A DNA stretch of 64,000 nt from Actinophytocola sp035634895. GTDB taxonomy: Bacteria > Actinomycetota > Actinomycetes > Mycobacteriales > Pseudonocardiaceae. Location of the stretch: positions 23,850 to 87,849 of the forward strand of contig NZ_DASQCC010000216.1 of NCBI RefSeq assembly GCF_035634895.1, given 5' to 3'. Each line of letters opens with the position of its first letter. Position 1 is the stretch's first letter. A program made the translations under genes and the position numbers. The notes beneath the pieces were generated by a model that was not told the origin of the DNA, made no database searches, and was given only the letters and a program-made list of their open reading frames with translations. This document shows, piece by piece, positions 7,271 through 15,087 of this stretch.

Positions 7271-8907
7271 GCCGACCTCTCCTTGTCCGACAGGACGAGT
7301 TGCGCGCCCATCTCGCCGATCATGATGGCGGGCGCGTTCGTGTTGCCGCCGGTGATCGACGGCATGATCGACGCGTCGCAGACCCGCAGTCCCTCGACGC
7401 CGCGGACCCTGAGGTCGGGCCCGACGACCGCGAGCTCGTCGACGCCCATCCGGCAGGTGCCGACCCCGTGGTAGACCGACGTGGCGCGGTTGAGGATGGC
7501 GTCGCGCAGCTCCTGGCCCCGCAGTCCCTCGCCGGGATGGGTCTCGGCCTTGATCGACCCCTGGAACGCCGGTGACGCGAAGATCTCCCGCACCATTTCC
7601 GAGCCCTCGGCGAGCACCTCGAGGTCGGCGGGGTCGGCCAGGTACTGGAAGTCGATGAGCGGCGCCGCCCGGGGGTCGGCCGACGCGAGCCGCAGCGTGC
7701 CGCGGCTCTTCGGGTAGATCAGCGTCGCGAGCACGGTGAGCGAGGTGCGCTTGTCGACCCTGGCCCGGACCGGCAGGTCCTGGTTAGGTGACGCGTACGC
7801 CCACGGCAGGAGGTGTAGCTGGAGGTCGGGCACGTCCCGGGCCTGGGAGGTCCTGAGGAACGCGAGCACCTCGAAGACCGAGTTCGCCATGAAGGTGGTG
7901 CCCGGCCTGATCAGCTCCCTGACCAGGCCCCTGGCGAAGTACGGCGCCGTGCCCTTGTTCCTGCTGGACGACGCCTGGAACGTCAGCGCGTGGAACATGT
8001 GGTCGTGCAGGTTGTCGCCGACCGGCAGGTCCGCGACCACGTCGATGCCGTGCTCCCGCAGGTGCGCGGCGTGGCCCACGCCGGACAGCATGAGCAGCTG
8101 CGCGGATCCGACGAACCCCGCCGAGAGGATGACCTCCCTGCCGGCGCGGACGGTCCGCCGGGTGCCGTCGGAGTCGGTGACCTCGACACCGGTGGCGCGG
8201 CCGTGCTCGATGACCAGCCGGGTCACCAGCACCTCGGACTGCAGCTCCAGTGCCGGGGACGCGAGGTGGTGGAGGTAGGCACGCGAGGCGCTGTAGCGCA
8301 GACCGTCCGCGGCGTTCTGCTGCATCCAGCTGACGCCCTCCTGCGACTCGGCGTTGTAGTCGTCGAGGACCGCGCAGCCGATCGTGTCGGCGGTCGCCTG
8401 GATGAACTGCTGCGACCCCTCCTGCGGGATCTTGTTGCGGGTGATCCGGACCGGTCCGCCCGCGCCCCGGAACGCGTTCTCGCCGTCCTCGAAGTCCTCC
8501 AGGCGCTTGTACGCGGCGTTCACGCTGTCCGCGTCCCAGCCCACGTTGCCCGCGGCGGCCCACGAGTCGAAGTTGGCGCGGTTGCCGCGCACGTAGACCA
8601 TGCCGTTCACGGAGCTGGAGCCACCGACCACCTTGCCGCGCGGCACCGGCATCTCCCGGTTGAGGAGGTGCTTCTGCGGCACCGAGTAGTAGCCCCAGTC
8701 GACGAGCTTCTTCAGCTGTGGCACCGAGTGCATCGGGCCGATCATCCCGGGCTTCGTGACGAGCAGCTGCTCGTCCGACTTGCCGGCCTCGAGCACGATC
8801 ACGGTCGCGCCCGCCTCGGCCAGCCGGCCCGCGATCGCGGCCCCCGAACTACCCGACCCGACCACCACGTAGTCGGCCTCGTCGCTCCGCGGCACCCTCT
8901 TGGCCAT
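7267..8907 (-). CDS. GMC-family FAD-dependent alcohol oxidoreductase
   Basis: 546 aa. The N-terminal ADP-binding motif is YVVVGSGSSGAAIAGRLAEAG. GMC signature 1 (PRGKVVGGSSSVNGMVYVRG) and signature 2 (AGFVGSAQLLMLSGVG) follow. The C-terminal active site holds the paired catalytic residues in YHGVGTCRMG and GGNTNAPAIMIGE. Choline dehydrogenase, long-chain alcohol oxidases and cyclic-alcohol dehydrogenases belong here. It is the first gene of a two-gene operon with the aldehyde dehydrogenase. About 35 bases upstream of its ATG lies a palindrome matching the KstR consensus, so a sterol- or lipid-linked alcohol is a reasonable guess but is inference. Confidence 0.92.
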   Translation of the reverse strand: MAKRVPRSDEADYVVVGSGSSGAAIAGRLAEAGATVIVLEAGKSDEQLLVTKPGMIGPMHSVPQLKKLVDWGYYSVPQKHLLNREMPVPRGKVVGGSSSVNGMVYVRGNRANFDSWAAAGNVGWDADSVNAAYKRLEDFEDGENAFRGAGGPVRITRNKIPQEGSQQFIQATADTIGCAVLDDYNAESQEGVSWMQQNAADGLRYSASRAYLHHLASPALELQSEVLVTRLVIEHGRATGVEVTDSDGTRRTVRAGREVILSAGFVGSAQLLMLSGVGHAAHLREHGIDVVADLPVGDNLHDHMFHALTFQASSSRNKGTAPYFARGLVRELIRPGTTFMANSVFEVLAFLRTSQARDVPDLQLHLLPWAYASPNQDLPVRARVDKRTSLTVLATLIYPKSRGTLRLASADPRAAPLIDFQYLADPADLEVLAEGSEMVREIFASPAFQGSIKAETHPGEGLRGQELRDAILNRATSVYHGVGTCRMGVDELAVVGPDLRVRGVEGLRVCDASIMPSITGGNTNAPAIMIGEMGAQLVLSDKERSA

Positions 8908-8938
8908 ACCCCGCTCCTCGATCCGCCGACCCGGCCAT

Positions 8939-8958
8939 AACTGTAACCTGTTCTAGTT
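8939..8958. promoter_or_regulatory. KstR-like operator upstream of the GMC-ALDH operon
   Basis: The core 8942-8955 reads TGTAACCTGTTCTA, an exact fit to TnnAACnnGTTnnA, the motif published for the TetR-family cholesterol regulator KstR. Flanking bases extend it to a 20-bp imperfect palindrome, AACT..AAC/GTT..AGTT. It lies between the GMC start (8907) and the SRPBCC stop (9021), where a repressor would block the minus-strand promoter. No kstR gene is in the window, so a distant or different TetR-type regulator may use it. Confidence 0.5.
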
Positions 8959-9020
8959 CTGCAGACGAGGTGTACGTGTGCCGGCGGGTCGAAGTCAAGG
9001 GAGAGGCGTCGGCGTGCTCC

Positions 9021-9455
9021 TCAGCCGAACCGCGTGACGAGCCGGTCGAGGGTGGCCTCGATGCCGCGCCGGTTGCGGGCGGGGAACCCCAGCAGCTCGA
9101 TGGCACGCGGCGACGAGGCGGTCGACCAGTCGAACGTCTCGGTGACCTCGGTGCGGCCGTCGCCGAGGTCGACCAGCCGCCAGCGCCAGCGGTGCCCCGA
9201 GAAGTGGCGCCAGGCGATCAGCCGGCCCTCCTCGAACTCGACGACCGTGTTCAGGATCGTGTACGGCAACCCGAGGCGCATCCGCATACCGAAGCGGGCG
9301 CCCAGCGACAGCCTGCCCGGCCCTTGACCCAGCGACGCCCGCACGCTGCCGGACCCGTCCAGCTCGGGATGGCGGGCCGGGTCGGCGAGCAGGTCGAAGA
9401 TCCGGTCGGGCGGCGCGGCGACCGTGCGGCTGCTGGAGATCTGACGGTCGGACAT
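9021..9455 (-). CDS. SRPBCC (START-like) family protein
   Basis: 144 aa. It shows the polyketide_cyc2 pattern of a beta strand (ISSSRTVAAPPDRIFDLLADPARHPELDGSG), central antiparallel strands (FEEGRLIAWRH, WRWRLVDLGDGRTEVTETFDW) and a long C-terminal helix (RRGIEATLDRLVTRFG). Such proteins bind hydrophobic ligands in a helix-grip cavity, and many actinobacterial members have no known substrate. The gene lies upstream of the GMC-ALDH pair on the same strand with a 113-base gap that contains a KstR-like box. It is therefore probably a separate unit. Confidence 0.82.
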   Translation of the reverse strand: MSDRQISSSRTVAAPPDRIFDLLADPARHPELDGSGSVRASLGQGPGRLSLGARFGMRMRLGLPYTILNTVVEFEEGRLIAWRHFSGHRWRWRLVDLGDGRTEVTETFDWSTASSPRAIELLGFPARNRRGIEATLDRLVTRFG

Positions 9456-9512
9456 TCGTCCACGGTAGACGGGTCGGCACCCGCATGCCGTCCTGAGCCT
9501 ACGGGCGGAGGT

Positions 9513-11012
9513 TCAGGTGGCTCTCGACGTCCGGGACCGAACCGCTCGGCGGACGGTGGCGGTCAGTGTTTCCGCGGTGTAGGGCTTGGTGAGTGAGTGG
9601 GCGTCGTCCGGGAGCAGTCCGCCGGCTCCCCATGGCATGTCGACGAACCCCGAGACGTAGACGACGGGCATCTCCGAGTCGAGCGCGTTCGCACTTTCCG
9701 CGAGGTCGATGCCTCCCATGTCCGGCATGGCGATGTCGGTAACCAGGCAGTCGAACGTTCGGTTCCGGAGAAGCGCCAGCGCGTCGACGCCACACGTCGC
9801 GGTCAGTACCTCGAACCCGGCGGTGGTGAGGAACCGGGTGGCGATGGTCCGCAGTTCCTGGTCGTCATCGACGATGAGCAGTGTTCCTCGCGACTGGCCG
9901 GTGTCGCCGGGCGGCGGGTTGTGTCGGACGTGCCCGGCGCTTGGCACGTACACGTGGACGGTCGTTCCCGCACCGGGTGTGGAGGCGATGCTCATCCGGC
10001 CGCCGGCATGGTTGACGATGCCGTAGGTCGTGGCCAGACCGAGGCCGCCCCACGGTGTCCCGACCTTGGTGGTGAAGAACGGTTCGATGGCGTGTTCGAG
10101 GGAATCGGCCGCCATGCCGCGTCCGTTGTCCACGACCGCGATGTGGACGAACTCCCCGTCCGGCGGCGCGGTGGGGTGATTCCTTGCGCGGGACGCCACG
10201 ATGGTGATCGCGCCATCGCTCGGCACCGCCTCGACGGCGTTGACCGTCAGGAGTCGCAGTGCTTCCGCGAGCTGGGACGGGTCCATGTGGACGGTGGTCG
10301 GCGGTTCGGCGAGCCGTAGTGACAGGGTGAGCGCGGGTTCCTGCTCGACGAACGCTGGCACCGTGGCCCGGATGAGGTCGTTCACGTCGAAGCGGGTCGA
10401 CGCCGGGAGGTCCTCGTGGTCGTCGTGGTCCTCGTGGTCGACGGGTGGCGGGCGGGACACCCGGCCGGTCATCCCGCGGGGCACGGCACGGCCTTGCCCG
10501 ACGCCGCCGTGGTTGGCCAGCATGTTGGCCAACGTGTCATCGAACTCGTGGGCGATCCCGGCCGCCATATGAACCAGCCTGGCAAGGCGTTCCGTGACGT
10601 GCTGGCGTGCCCCGGCGGCGTGGCGACGGCCTCCGGCACGCTCGCGGTCCTCGTCCGTGCTGTCGTCCGTGCTGTAGTCGATGATCGCCACGGCGCCTGT
10701 CGGGCGATTGTCGTCGCCGGCGAGCCAGCGCAGCACCACCTCGACGGTGCGCCGTGACCCGGCCTCGACATCGGTGTGGCAGCGGAAATAACGGCCCTCG
10801 CGCTTGTTCTTGTCCGGGTTGCGGGTGGACACGCGAACCTCCGGGATCAGAACCGATTTCAGGTCCATGCCCAGGAGGCCCTCCTGGGACCTGTGGGTGA
10901 TCTCCGCCAGTCGGCGGTTGGCATACTTCGCCGAACCGGCCGGATCGATGACGGCGATGCCTACGGACGCGAAGTCGGCCATCTCCTGGAACAGTCTCCT
11001 GCTGTCATTCAT
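9513..11012 (-). CDS. Hybrid sensor histidine kinase: PAS, atypical dimerisation region, HATPase, receiver
   Basis: 499 aa from the ATG at 11012, which has a GCGAGG ribosome site; the longer frame to 11126 lacks one. Residues 8-112 are a PAS domain (ASVGIAVIDPAGSAKYANRRLAEITH). His155 in GIAHEFDD is the likely phosphoacceptor, compared with the usual HDFNN of this kinase class. Residues 170-205 are low-complexity and His/Asp/Glu-rich (VDHEDHDDHEDL) where the second DHp helix should be. The HATPase domain has its N-box at Asn258, D296NGRG and GGLGLATTYGIV. Residues 376-495 form a receiver with phospho-acceptor Asp426 and Lys476. No membrane segment is seen, so it is a soluble sensor. No cognate DNA-binding regulator is adjacent. 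Confidence 0.85.
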   Translation of the reverse strand: MNDSRRLFQEMADFASVGIAVIDPAGSAKYANRRLAEITHRSQEGLLGMDLKSVLIPEVRVSTRNPDKNKREGRYFRCHTDVEAGSRRTVEVVLRWLAGDDNRPTGAVAIIDYSTDDSTDEDRERAGGRRHAAGARQHVTERLARLVHMAAGIAHEFDDTLANMLANHGGVGQGRAVPRGMTGRVSRPPPVDHEDHDDHEDLPASTRFDVNDLIRATVPAFVEQEPALTLSLRLAEPPTTVHMDPSQLAEALRLLTVNAVEAVPSDGAITIVASRARNHPTAPPDGEFVHIAVVDNGRGMAADSLEHAIEPFFTTKVGTPWGGLGLATTYGIVNHAGGRMSIASTPGAGTTVHVYVPSAGHVRHNPPPGDTGQSRGTLLIVDDDQELRTIATRFLTTAGFEVLTATCGVDALALLRNRTFDCLVTDIAMPDMGGIDLAESANALDSEMPVVYVSGFVDMPWGAGGLLPDDAHSLTKPYTAETLTATVRRAVRSRTSRAT

Positions 11013-11308
11013 GTGATGGACCTCGCCCTGACGGTCTGCCGTTGATACGTCGGAGGTGTCGTGACCTTCGAAACCTCCCCCTACCAGCAGTCTGTCCCAC
11101 GATGCCCACAATGGACGGGACTTCACCCGTTCGGGGAATGTGGTTCGACGGTCTCCGGTGACGCCGGTCCGGTTGACGGCCTCAGCTCACCCCATCCGTC
11201 GTCGCCTTCGCCTGGTTCCTGCTGTCGTTCCGGCACGGGGCGCTGTACCACGCCCGGTCGTTGCCGAGCCGTGGCGGAAGACGGACCTGACGGCCGGACC
11301 TGCGCCGC

Positions 11309-12190
11309 TCACCCGCCGGCGAGGACCTCCCGGAGCTTGTCCGCGAACTCCTCGGGCTTGCCCGCGTAGCCGAACTCGTCGCCGAGGAAACCGCCGTGGT
11401 GGCTCGGGAAGACCGTCGCCCGCTGACCGAGGACCGCCGCGGTCGCCACCGCCGACCGGGCCGTGAAGGCGTTGCCGGTCTCCTCCCCCACCGCGATCAC
11501 CACGCGGGTCGGGGCCGCGTTCAGCGCCTCCGCGTCCGGCCGGAAGTCCGTCACGGCCCAGGACCGGTCCGACAGCAGGGGGTCGTCGCGCTTGCCGTCG
11601 TCCTCGGTGGGCATGCCGAAGGCCGCCGGGTCGGCCGGCGGCAGCGCGAAGTACGCGTCGCTGTACTCCCCCTGCCACTGCGTCATCCCGACGAACGCCG
11701 CCATCGCCGCGCCCATCCCCCTGGCGTTGTACGTCTCCGTGACCGCCCCGCGAGCCCGCTCGGCCGCCTCGGCGTCGGGCAGCAAGGGGATGATCGGCGG
11801 CTCGTGCGCCACCAGCGTCGTCACGTCGCCGGGGTGTGCCGCCACCAGTGCCAGTGCCGTCACCGCACCGCCGCTGCTCCCGAACATCTCCACCGGTCCC
11901 ACGCCCAGCGCCTCGATCACCGCGTGCACGTCCTCCGCCTGAACCCGCGGGGTGTTGTCGACCCGCCCGTCCTTGCGCACGCTGCGCCCGAGCCCCCGCG
12001 GGTCGTACGTGACCACCGTCCGCTCGGGCAGGTGCGACGCCAGCCTGGCGAACCCACTCGCGTCCATCGGCTGCCCGATCATGAACAGCGGTGGCCTGCC
12101 GTCCTCGGCGGGCAGCGGGCCGTACACGTCGTACACGATGTCCGCGCCCTCGGTGCTGAGCGTGTGGGTCTGCCTGTCTCTCGGCGCCAT
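11309..12190 (-). CDS. Alpha/beta-fold hydrolase
   Basis: 293 aa from the ATG at 12190, preceded by a strong GGGAGGGC site. The oxyanion-hole stretch FMIGQPMDASGF is followed by YDPRGLGRS, the nucleophile elbow GSSGGA and a C-terminal His (FPSHHGGFLG). This fits the hydrolase_4/abhydrolase_1 group, which covers esterases, epoxide hydrolases and non-haem haloperoxidase-like proteins. It diverges from a MarR-type regulator, with about 140 bases between the starts. The AT-rich operator next to marR could also control this gene. No signal peptide or membrane segment is visible. Confidence 0.85.
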   Translation of the reverse strand: MAPRDRQTHTLSTEGADIVYDVYGPLPAEDGRPPLFMIGQPMDASGFARLASHLPERTVVTYDPRGLGRSVRKDGRVDNTPRVQAEDVHAVIEALGVGPVEMFGSSGGAVTALALVAAHPGDVTTLVAHEPPIIPLLPDAEAAERARGAVTETYNARGMGAAMAAFVGMTQWQGEYSDAYFALPPADPAAFGMPTEDDGKRDDPLLSDRSWAVTDFRPDAEALNAAPTRVVIAVGEETGNAFTARSAVATAAVLGQRATVFPSHHGGFLGDEFGYAGKPEEFADKLREVLAGG

Positions 12191-12294
12191 GGCTGGGCCC
12201 TCCCGGTCGTGATGTGGGCAGACCCTAACGCCTGCCACCGACATTCGCCGTCGTCCGCCGACGAGCCACCCCGGGTCGCGGCCGAGCGAGGTAG

Positions 12295-12322
12295 TTACAG
12301 TCAATTTATTAATGTATTGTAA
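12295..12322. promoter_or_regulatory. AT-rich operator/promoter of the MarR operon, probably leaderless
   Basis: An A+T island stands out in GC-rich surroundings. TTACA (12295-12299) and TGTAA (12318-12322) are the outer arms of an imperfect palindrome. TATTGT at 12315-12320 would serve as a -10 element. Transcription starting about seven bases later would begin at or just before the GTG at 12329, and there is no room for a ribosome site. The mRNA is therefore probably leaderless and the MarR protein probably autorepresses here. Confidence 0.55.
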
Positions 12323-12328
12323 GTACCC

Positions 12329-12775
12329 GTGGATGCGACACCGACGGACGACCCGGCCGAGGTGGCCGCCGCGCTCCGCCTGACCATGAGCCGGATCGTG
12401 CGCAAGCTGCGGCTGCGCAAGAGCGCGGTCGGGGACGTGACCCTCTCCGAGGGCTCCGTGCTCGCCCGCCTGGACCGCGACGGTCCGGACTCGCCCACCT
12501 CGCTCGCCGCGCTCGACGGCGTGCGTCCCCAGGCCATGGCGACCACCCTCGCCGCACTCGAGGAACGCGGCCTCGTCAGCCGCACGCCCGACCCCGGTGA
12601 CGGCCGGCGGTCCGTCATGGCCGTGACCGCGGCGGGCCGGCAGGTCGTCGCCGACCGGCGGTCCACGTCCGTGCGCAAGCTCGCCGACGCGCTCGAACGC
12701 GATTTCACCCCGGACGAGCGCGCCACCCTGCACGCCGTCCTGCCCCTGCTCGACCGTCTCGCGGAGCGCCTGTGA
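12329..12775 (+). CDS. MarR-family transcriptional regulator
   Basis: 148 aa from a GTG at 12329. The winged helix spans about residues 35-100, with SEGSVLARLDRDGPDSPTSLAALDGVRPQAMATTLAALEERGLV as recognition region and DPGDGRRSVMAVTAAG as wing; the DxRR-like wing motif is typical. It is the first gene of a three-gene operon with an MFS exporter and an isochorismatase-like hydrolase. Its stop overlaps the exporter start (GTGA). By family behaviour it represses the operon until a small aromatic or toxic ligand releases it. The same operator may affect the divergent hydrolase. Confidence 0.92.
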   Translation: MDATPTDDPAEVAAALRLTMSRIVRKLRLRKSAVGDVTLSEGSVLARLDRDGPDSPTSLAALDGVRPQAMATTLAALEERGLVSRTPDPGDGRRSVMAVTAAGRQVVADRRSTSVRKLADALERDFTPDERATLHAVLPLLDRLAERL

Positions 12776-14472
12776 CCGTCACCCGGGACCGCGCCGAACC
12801 GGACACCCGCTACAAGTGGATCGCGCTCTCCAACACCACGATGGGTGTGCTGATCGCCGCCGTCGACGGCTCCATCGTGATCATCTCGCTGCCGGCGATC
12901 TTCCGTGGCATCGGGCTCGACCCGCTCGCCCCGGGCAACATCGGCTACCTGCTCTGGATGATCCTCGGCTACATCCTCGTCTCGGCCGTGCTCGTCGTCG
13001 CCCTCGGCCGGCTCGGGGACATGTTCGGCCGCGTCCGCATGTACAACATGGGCTTCGCGATCTTCGCCGTCTCCTCGCTGCTGCTCTCCGTCGATCCGTT
13101 GACCGGCGGGTCCGGCGCGCTCTGGCTCATCGGCTTCCGCGTCGTCCAGGCCGTCGGCGGGTCCATGCTCACCGCCAACTCGGCGGCCATCCTCACCGAC
13201 GCCTTCCCCACCCACCAGCGCGGCATGGCCCTGGGCGTCAACCAGATCACCGCCCTCGCCGGCCAGTTCCTCGGGCTGCTCGCGGGCGGCCTCCTCGCCA
13301 CCATCGACTGGCGTGCCGTCTTCTGGGTCAGCGTCCCGATCGGCGTCGTCGGCACCATCTGGTCCTACCGCAGCCTGCGTGAGATCGGCGCCCGCAGACC
13401 CGGCCGCATCGACTGGATCGGCAACCTCACCTTCACCGCCGGGGCCGGCGCGCTGCTCGCCGCCATCACCTACGGCATCCAGCCCTACGGCGGCCACTCG
13501 ACCGGCTGGACCAACCCCGTCGTGCTCGGCGGGATGGGCGCCGGCGTCCTGCTGCTGGTCGCGTTCTGCGTCTCGCAGACCAGGATCGCCGAGCCGATGT
13601 TCCACCTCGGCCTGTTCCGGATCCGCGCGTTCGCCGCCGGCAACCTCGCCGCGCTGCTCATCGCGATCGCCCGCGGCGGCATGCAGTTCATGCTGATCAT
13701 CTGGCTGCAGGGCATCTGGCTGCCACTGCACGGCTACGCCTACGAGGACACCCCGCTCTGGGCCGGCATCTTCATGCTGCCGCTGACCGTCGGCTTCCTC
13801 GTCGGCGGCCCCACCTCGGGCTGGCTGTCCGACCGCTTCGGCGCGCGGTTGTTCTCCACCACCGGGTTGCTGCTCGTCGCCGCCGCCTTCGTCGGACTGC
13901 TCGTGCTGCCGGTGGACTTCCCGTACCCGGTCTTCGCGGCCCTGCTGCTGCTCAGCGGCCTCGGCCAGGGCATGTTCTCCGCGCCGAACACCTCGGCGAT
14001 CATGGGCAGCGTCCCGCCGGAACAACGCGGGGTCGCCTCAGGCATGCGGTCCACGTTCCAGAACTCGGGCACCGCGCTGTCCATCGGCGTGTTCTTCTCG
14101 CTGATGATCACCGGTCTGGCCGGCTCGCTGCCCGGCGCGCTCGACGGCGGACTGCGGGCGCAGGGCGTGGACGCCGCGGCGGCGAGCCACGTCGCGAGCC
14201 TGCCGCCGGTGAGCACGCTGTTCGCGACCTTCCTCGGCGAGAACCCGATCGGGAAGCTCCTCGGTCACGTCCTGGACGGCCTGCCCGCGCACAACGTCGC
14301 CGTGCTGACCGGCAACCGGTTCTTCCCCGACCTGGTCGCCGGCCCGTTCCACGACGGGCTGGTCGTCGTCTTCGGCCTGGCCACGGCCATGGCACTCGTG
14401 GGCGCGCTCGCCTCGGCGCTGCGCGGCCGCCACCACCGCACCACCCCACCGACGAAGGAACCCGAAGCATGA
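12772..14472 (+). CDS. MFS drug exporter, DHA2 (14-helix) family
   Basis: 566 aa from a GTG overlapping the marR stop. The N-terminal helix has the DHA2 pattern NTTMGVLIAAVDGSIVIISLPAIFRGIG. Motif A lies at GRLGDMFGRVRMYNMG, and motif C-like GMALGVNQITALAGQFLGLLAGG follows. Around 14 hydrophobic segments run to residue 550, with a longer extracytoplasmic loop near residues 455-510. Family members pump drugs and metabolites outward using the proton gradient. Control by the adjacent MarR protein supports an efflux role. Its stop overlaps the next gene's ATG by four bases. Confidence 0.92.
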   Translation: MTVTRDRAEPDTRYKWIALSNTTMGVLIAAVDGSIVIISLPAIFRGIGLDPLAPGNIGYLLWMILGYILVSAVLVVALGRLGDMFGRVRMYNMGFAIFAVSSLLLSVDPLTGGSGALWLIGFRVVQAVGGSMLTANSAAILTDAFPTHQRGMALGVNQITALAGQFLGLLAGGLLATIDWRAVFWVSVPIGVVGTIWSYRSLREIGARRPGRIDWIGNLTFTAGAGALLAAITYGIQPYGGHSTGWTNPVVLGGMGAGVLLLVAFCVSQTRIAEPMFHLGLFRIRAFAAGNLAALLIAIARGGMQFMLIIWLQGIWLPLHGYAYEDTPLWAGIFMLPLTVGFLVGGPTSGWLSDRFGARLFSTTGLLLVAAAFVGLLVLPVDFPYPVFAALLLLSGLGQGMFSAPNTSAIMGSVPPEQRGVASGMRSTFQNSGTALSIGVFFSLMITGLAGSLPGALDGGLRAQGVDAAAASHVASLPPVSTLFATFLGENPIGKLLGHVLDGLPAHNVAVLTGNRFFPDLVAGPFHDGLVVVFGLATAMALVGALASALRGRHHRTTPPTKEPEA

Positions 14473-15023
14473 GCAAGCGAGCGCTCCTGGTGATGGACGT
14501 CCAGAAGTCCATTGTGGACAGGATTCCCGGCGACGCCGGCTACCTGCCCCGCCTGCGCGCGGCCATCGACGCCGCCACCGCGGCCGGCATCCCGGTGATC
14601 TACGCGGTCATCGGCTTCCGCGCCGGCTACCCGGAGGTCAACCCCCGCAACAAGACCTTCGGCGCGATCCGGGAGCGGGCGGCGGGCGCCGGCGCCGACA
14701 TGGACGTCCACCCGGACGTCGCGCCGCGGCCCGAGGACGTGGTGGTCACCAAGAAGAGGGTCAGCGCGTTCGCCGGCAGCGACCTCGAAATGGTGCTCCG
14801 CGCGGGCGAGGTCGACAGCCTGGTCCTGACCGGTATCGCCACCAGCGGCGTCGTCCTGTCGACCCTGCGCCAGGCCGCCGACCTGGACTTCGCCCTGACC
14901 GTCCTGTCCGACGGCTGCTTCGACGCCGACCCCGAGGTGCACCGGGTGCTCACCGAGAAGGTCTTCCCGCGCCAGGCGGACGTCCTCACCGTCGACGAGT
15001 GGGTGCGCACCGTCCGCGGTTGA
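14469..15023 (+). CDS. Isochorismatase-like hydrolase without the catalytic cysteine
   Basis: 184 aa, ATG overlapping the exporter stop. Two of the three family catalytic residues are present: Asp10 (LLVMDVQKS) and Lys95 (VVTKKRVSAF). The third, a Cys in TGxxTxxCV, is replaced: the segment reads TGIATSGVVLST, with Val128 at the Cys position. Isochorismatases proper (EntB, PhzD) also work without the cysteine, whereas nicotinamidases and carbamoyl-hydrolases need it. An isochorismatase-like or vinyl-ether hydrolysing role is therefore more likely than amidase activity. Cotranscription with a MarR-controlled exporter suggests it modifies the exported or sensed compound. Confidence 0.82.
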   Translation: MSKRALLVMDVQKSIVDRIPGDAGYLPRLRAAIDAATAAGIPVIYAVIGFRAGYPEVNPRNKTFGAIRERAAGAGADMDVHPDVAPRPEDVVVTKKRVSAFAGSDLEMVLRAGEVDSLVLTGIATSGVVLSTLRQAADLDFALTVLSDGCFDADPEVHRVLTEKVFPRQADVLTVDEWVRTVRG

Positions 15024-15087
15024 CTACTGGCGGCATGCGCACGGACACTCCAGGTCGCTGATCCTCGACGACGAGACAGGGGCCGCC

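Noticed and set aside
11013..11126. N-terminal extension of the hybrid kinase
   Set aside because: The extra residues do not fit a PAS domain start and no ribosome site precedes 11126, while the ATG at 11012 has one.
12301..14025. 574-codon minus-strand frame opposite the DHA2 exporter
   Set aside because: Asp/Glu/Arg/Gln-rich translation without any domain; it is the complement of the exporter gene.
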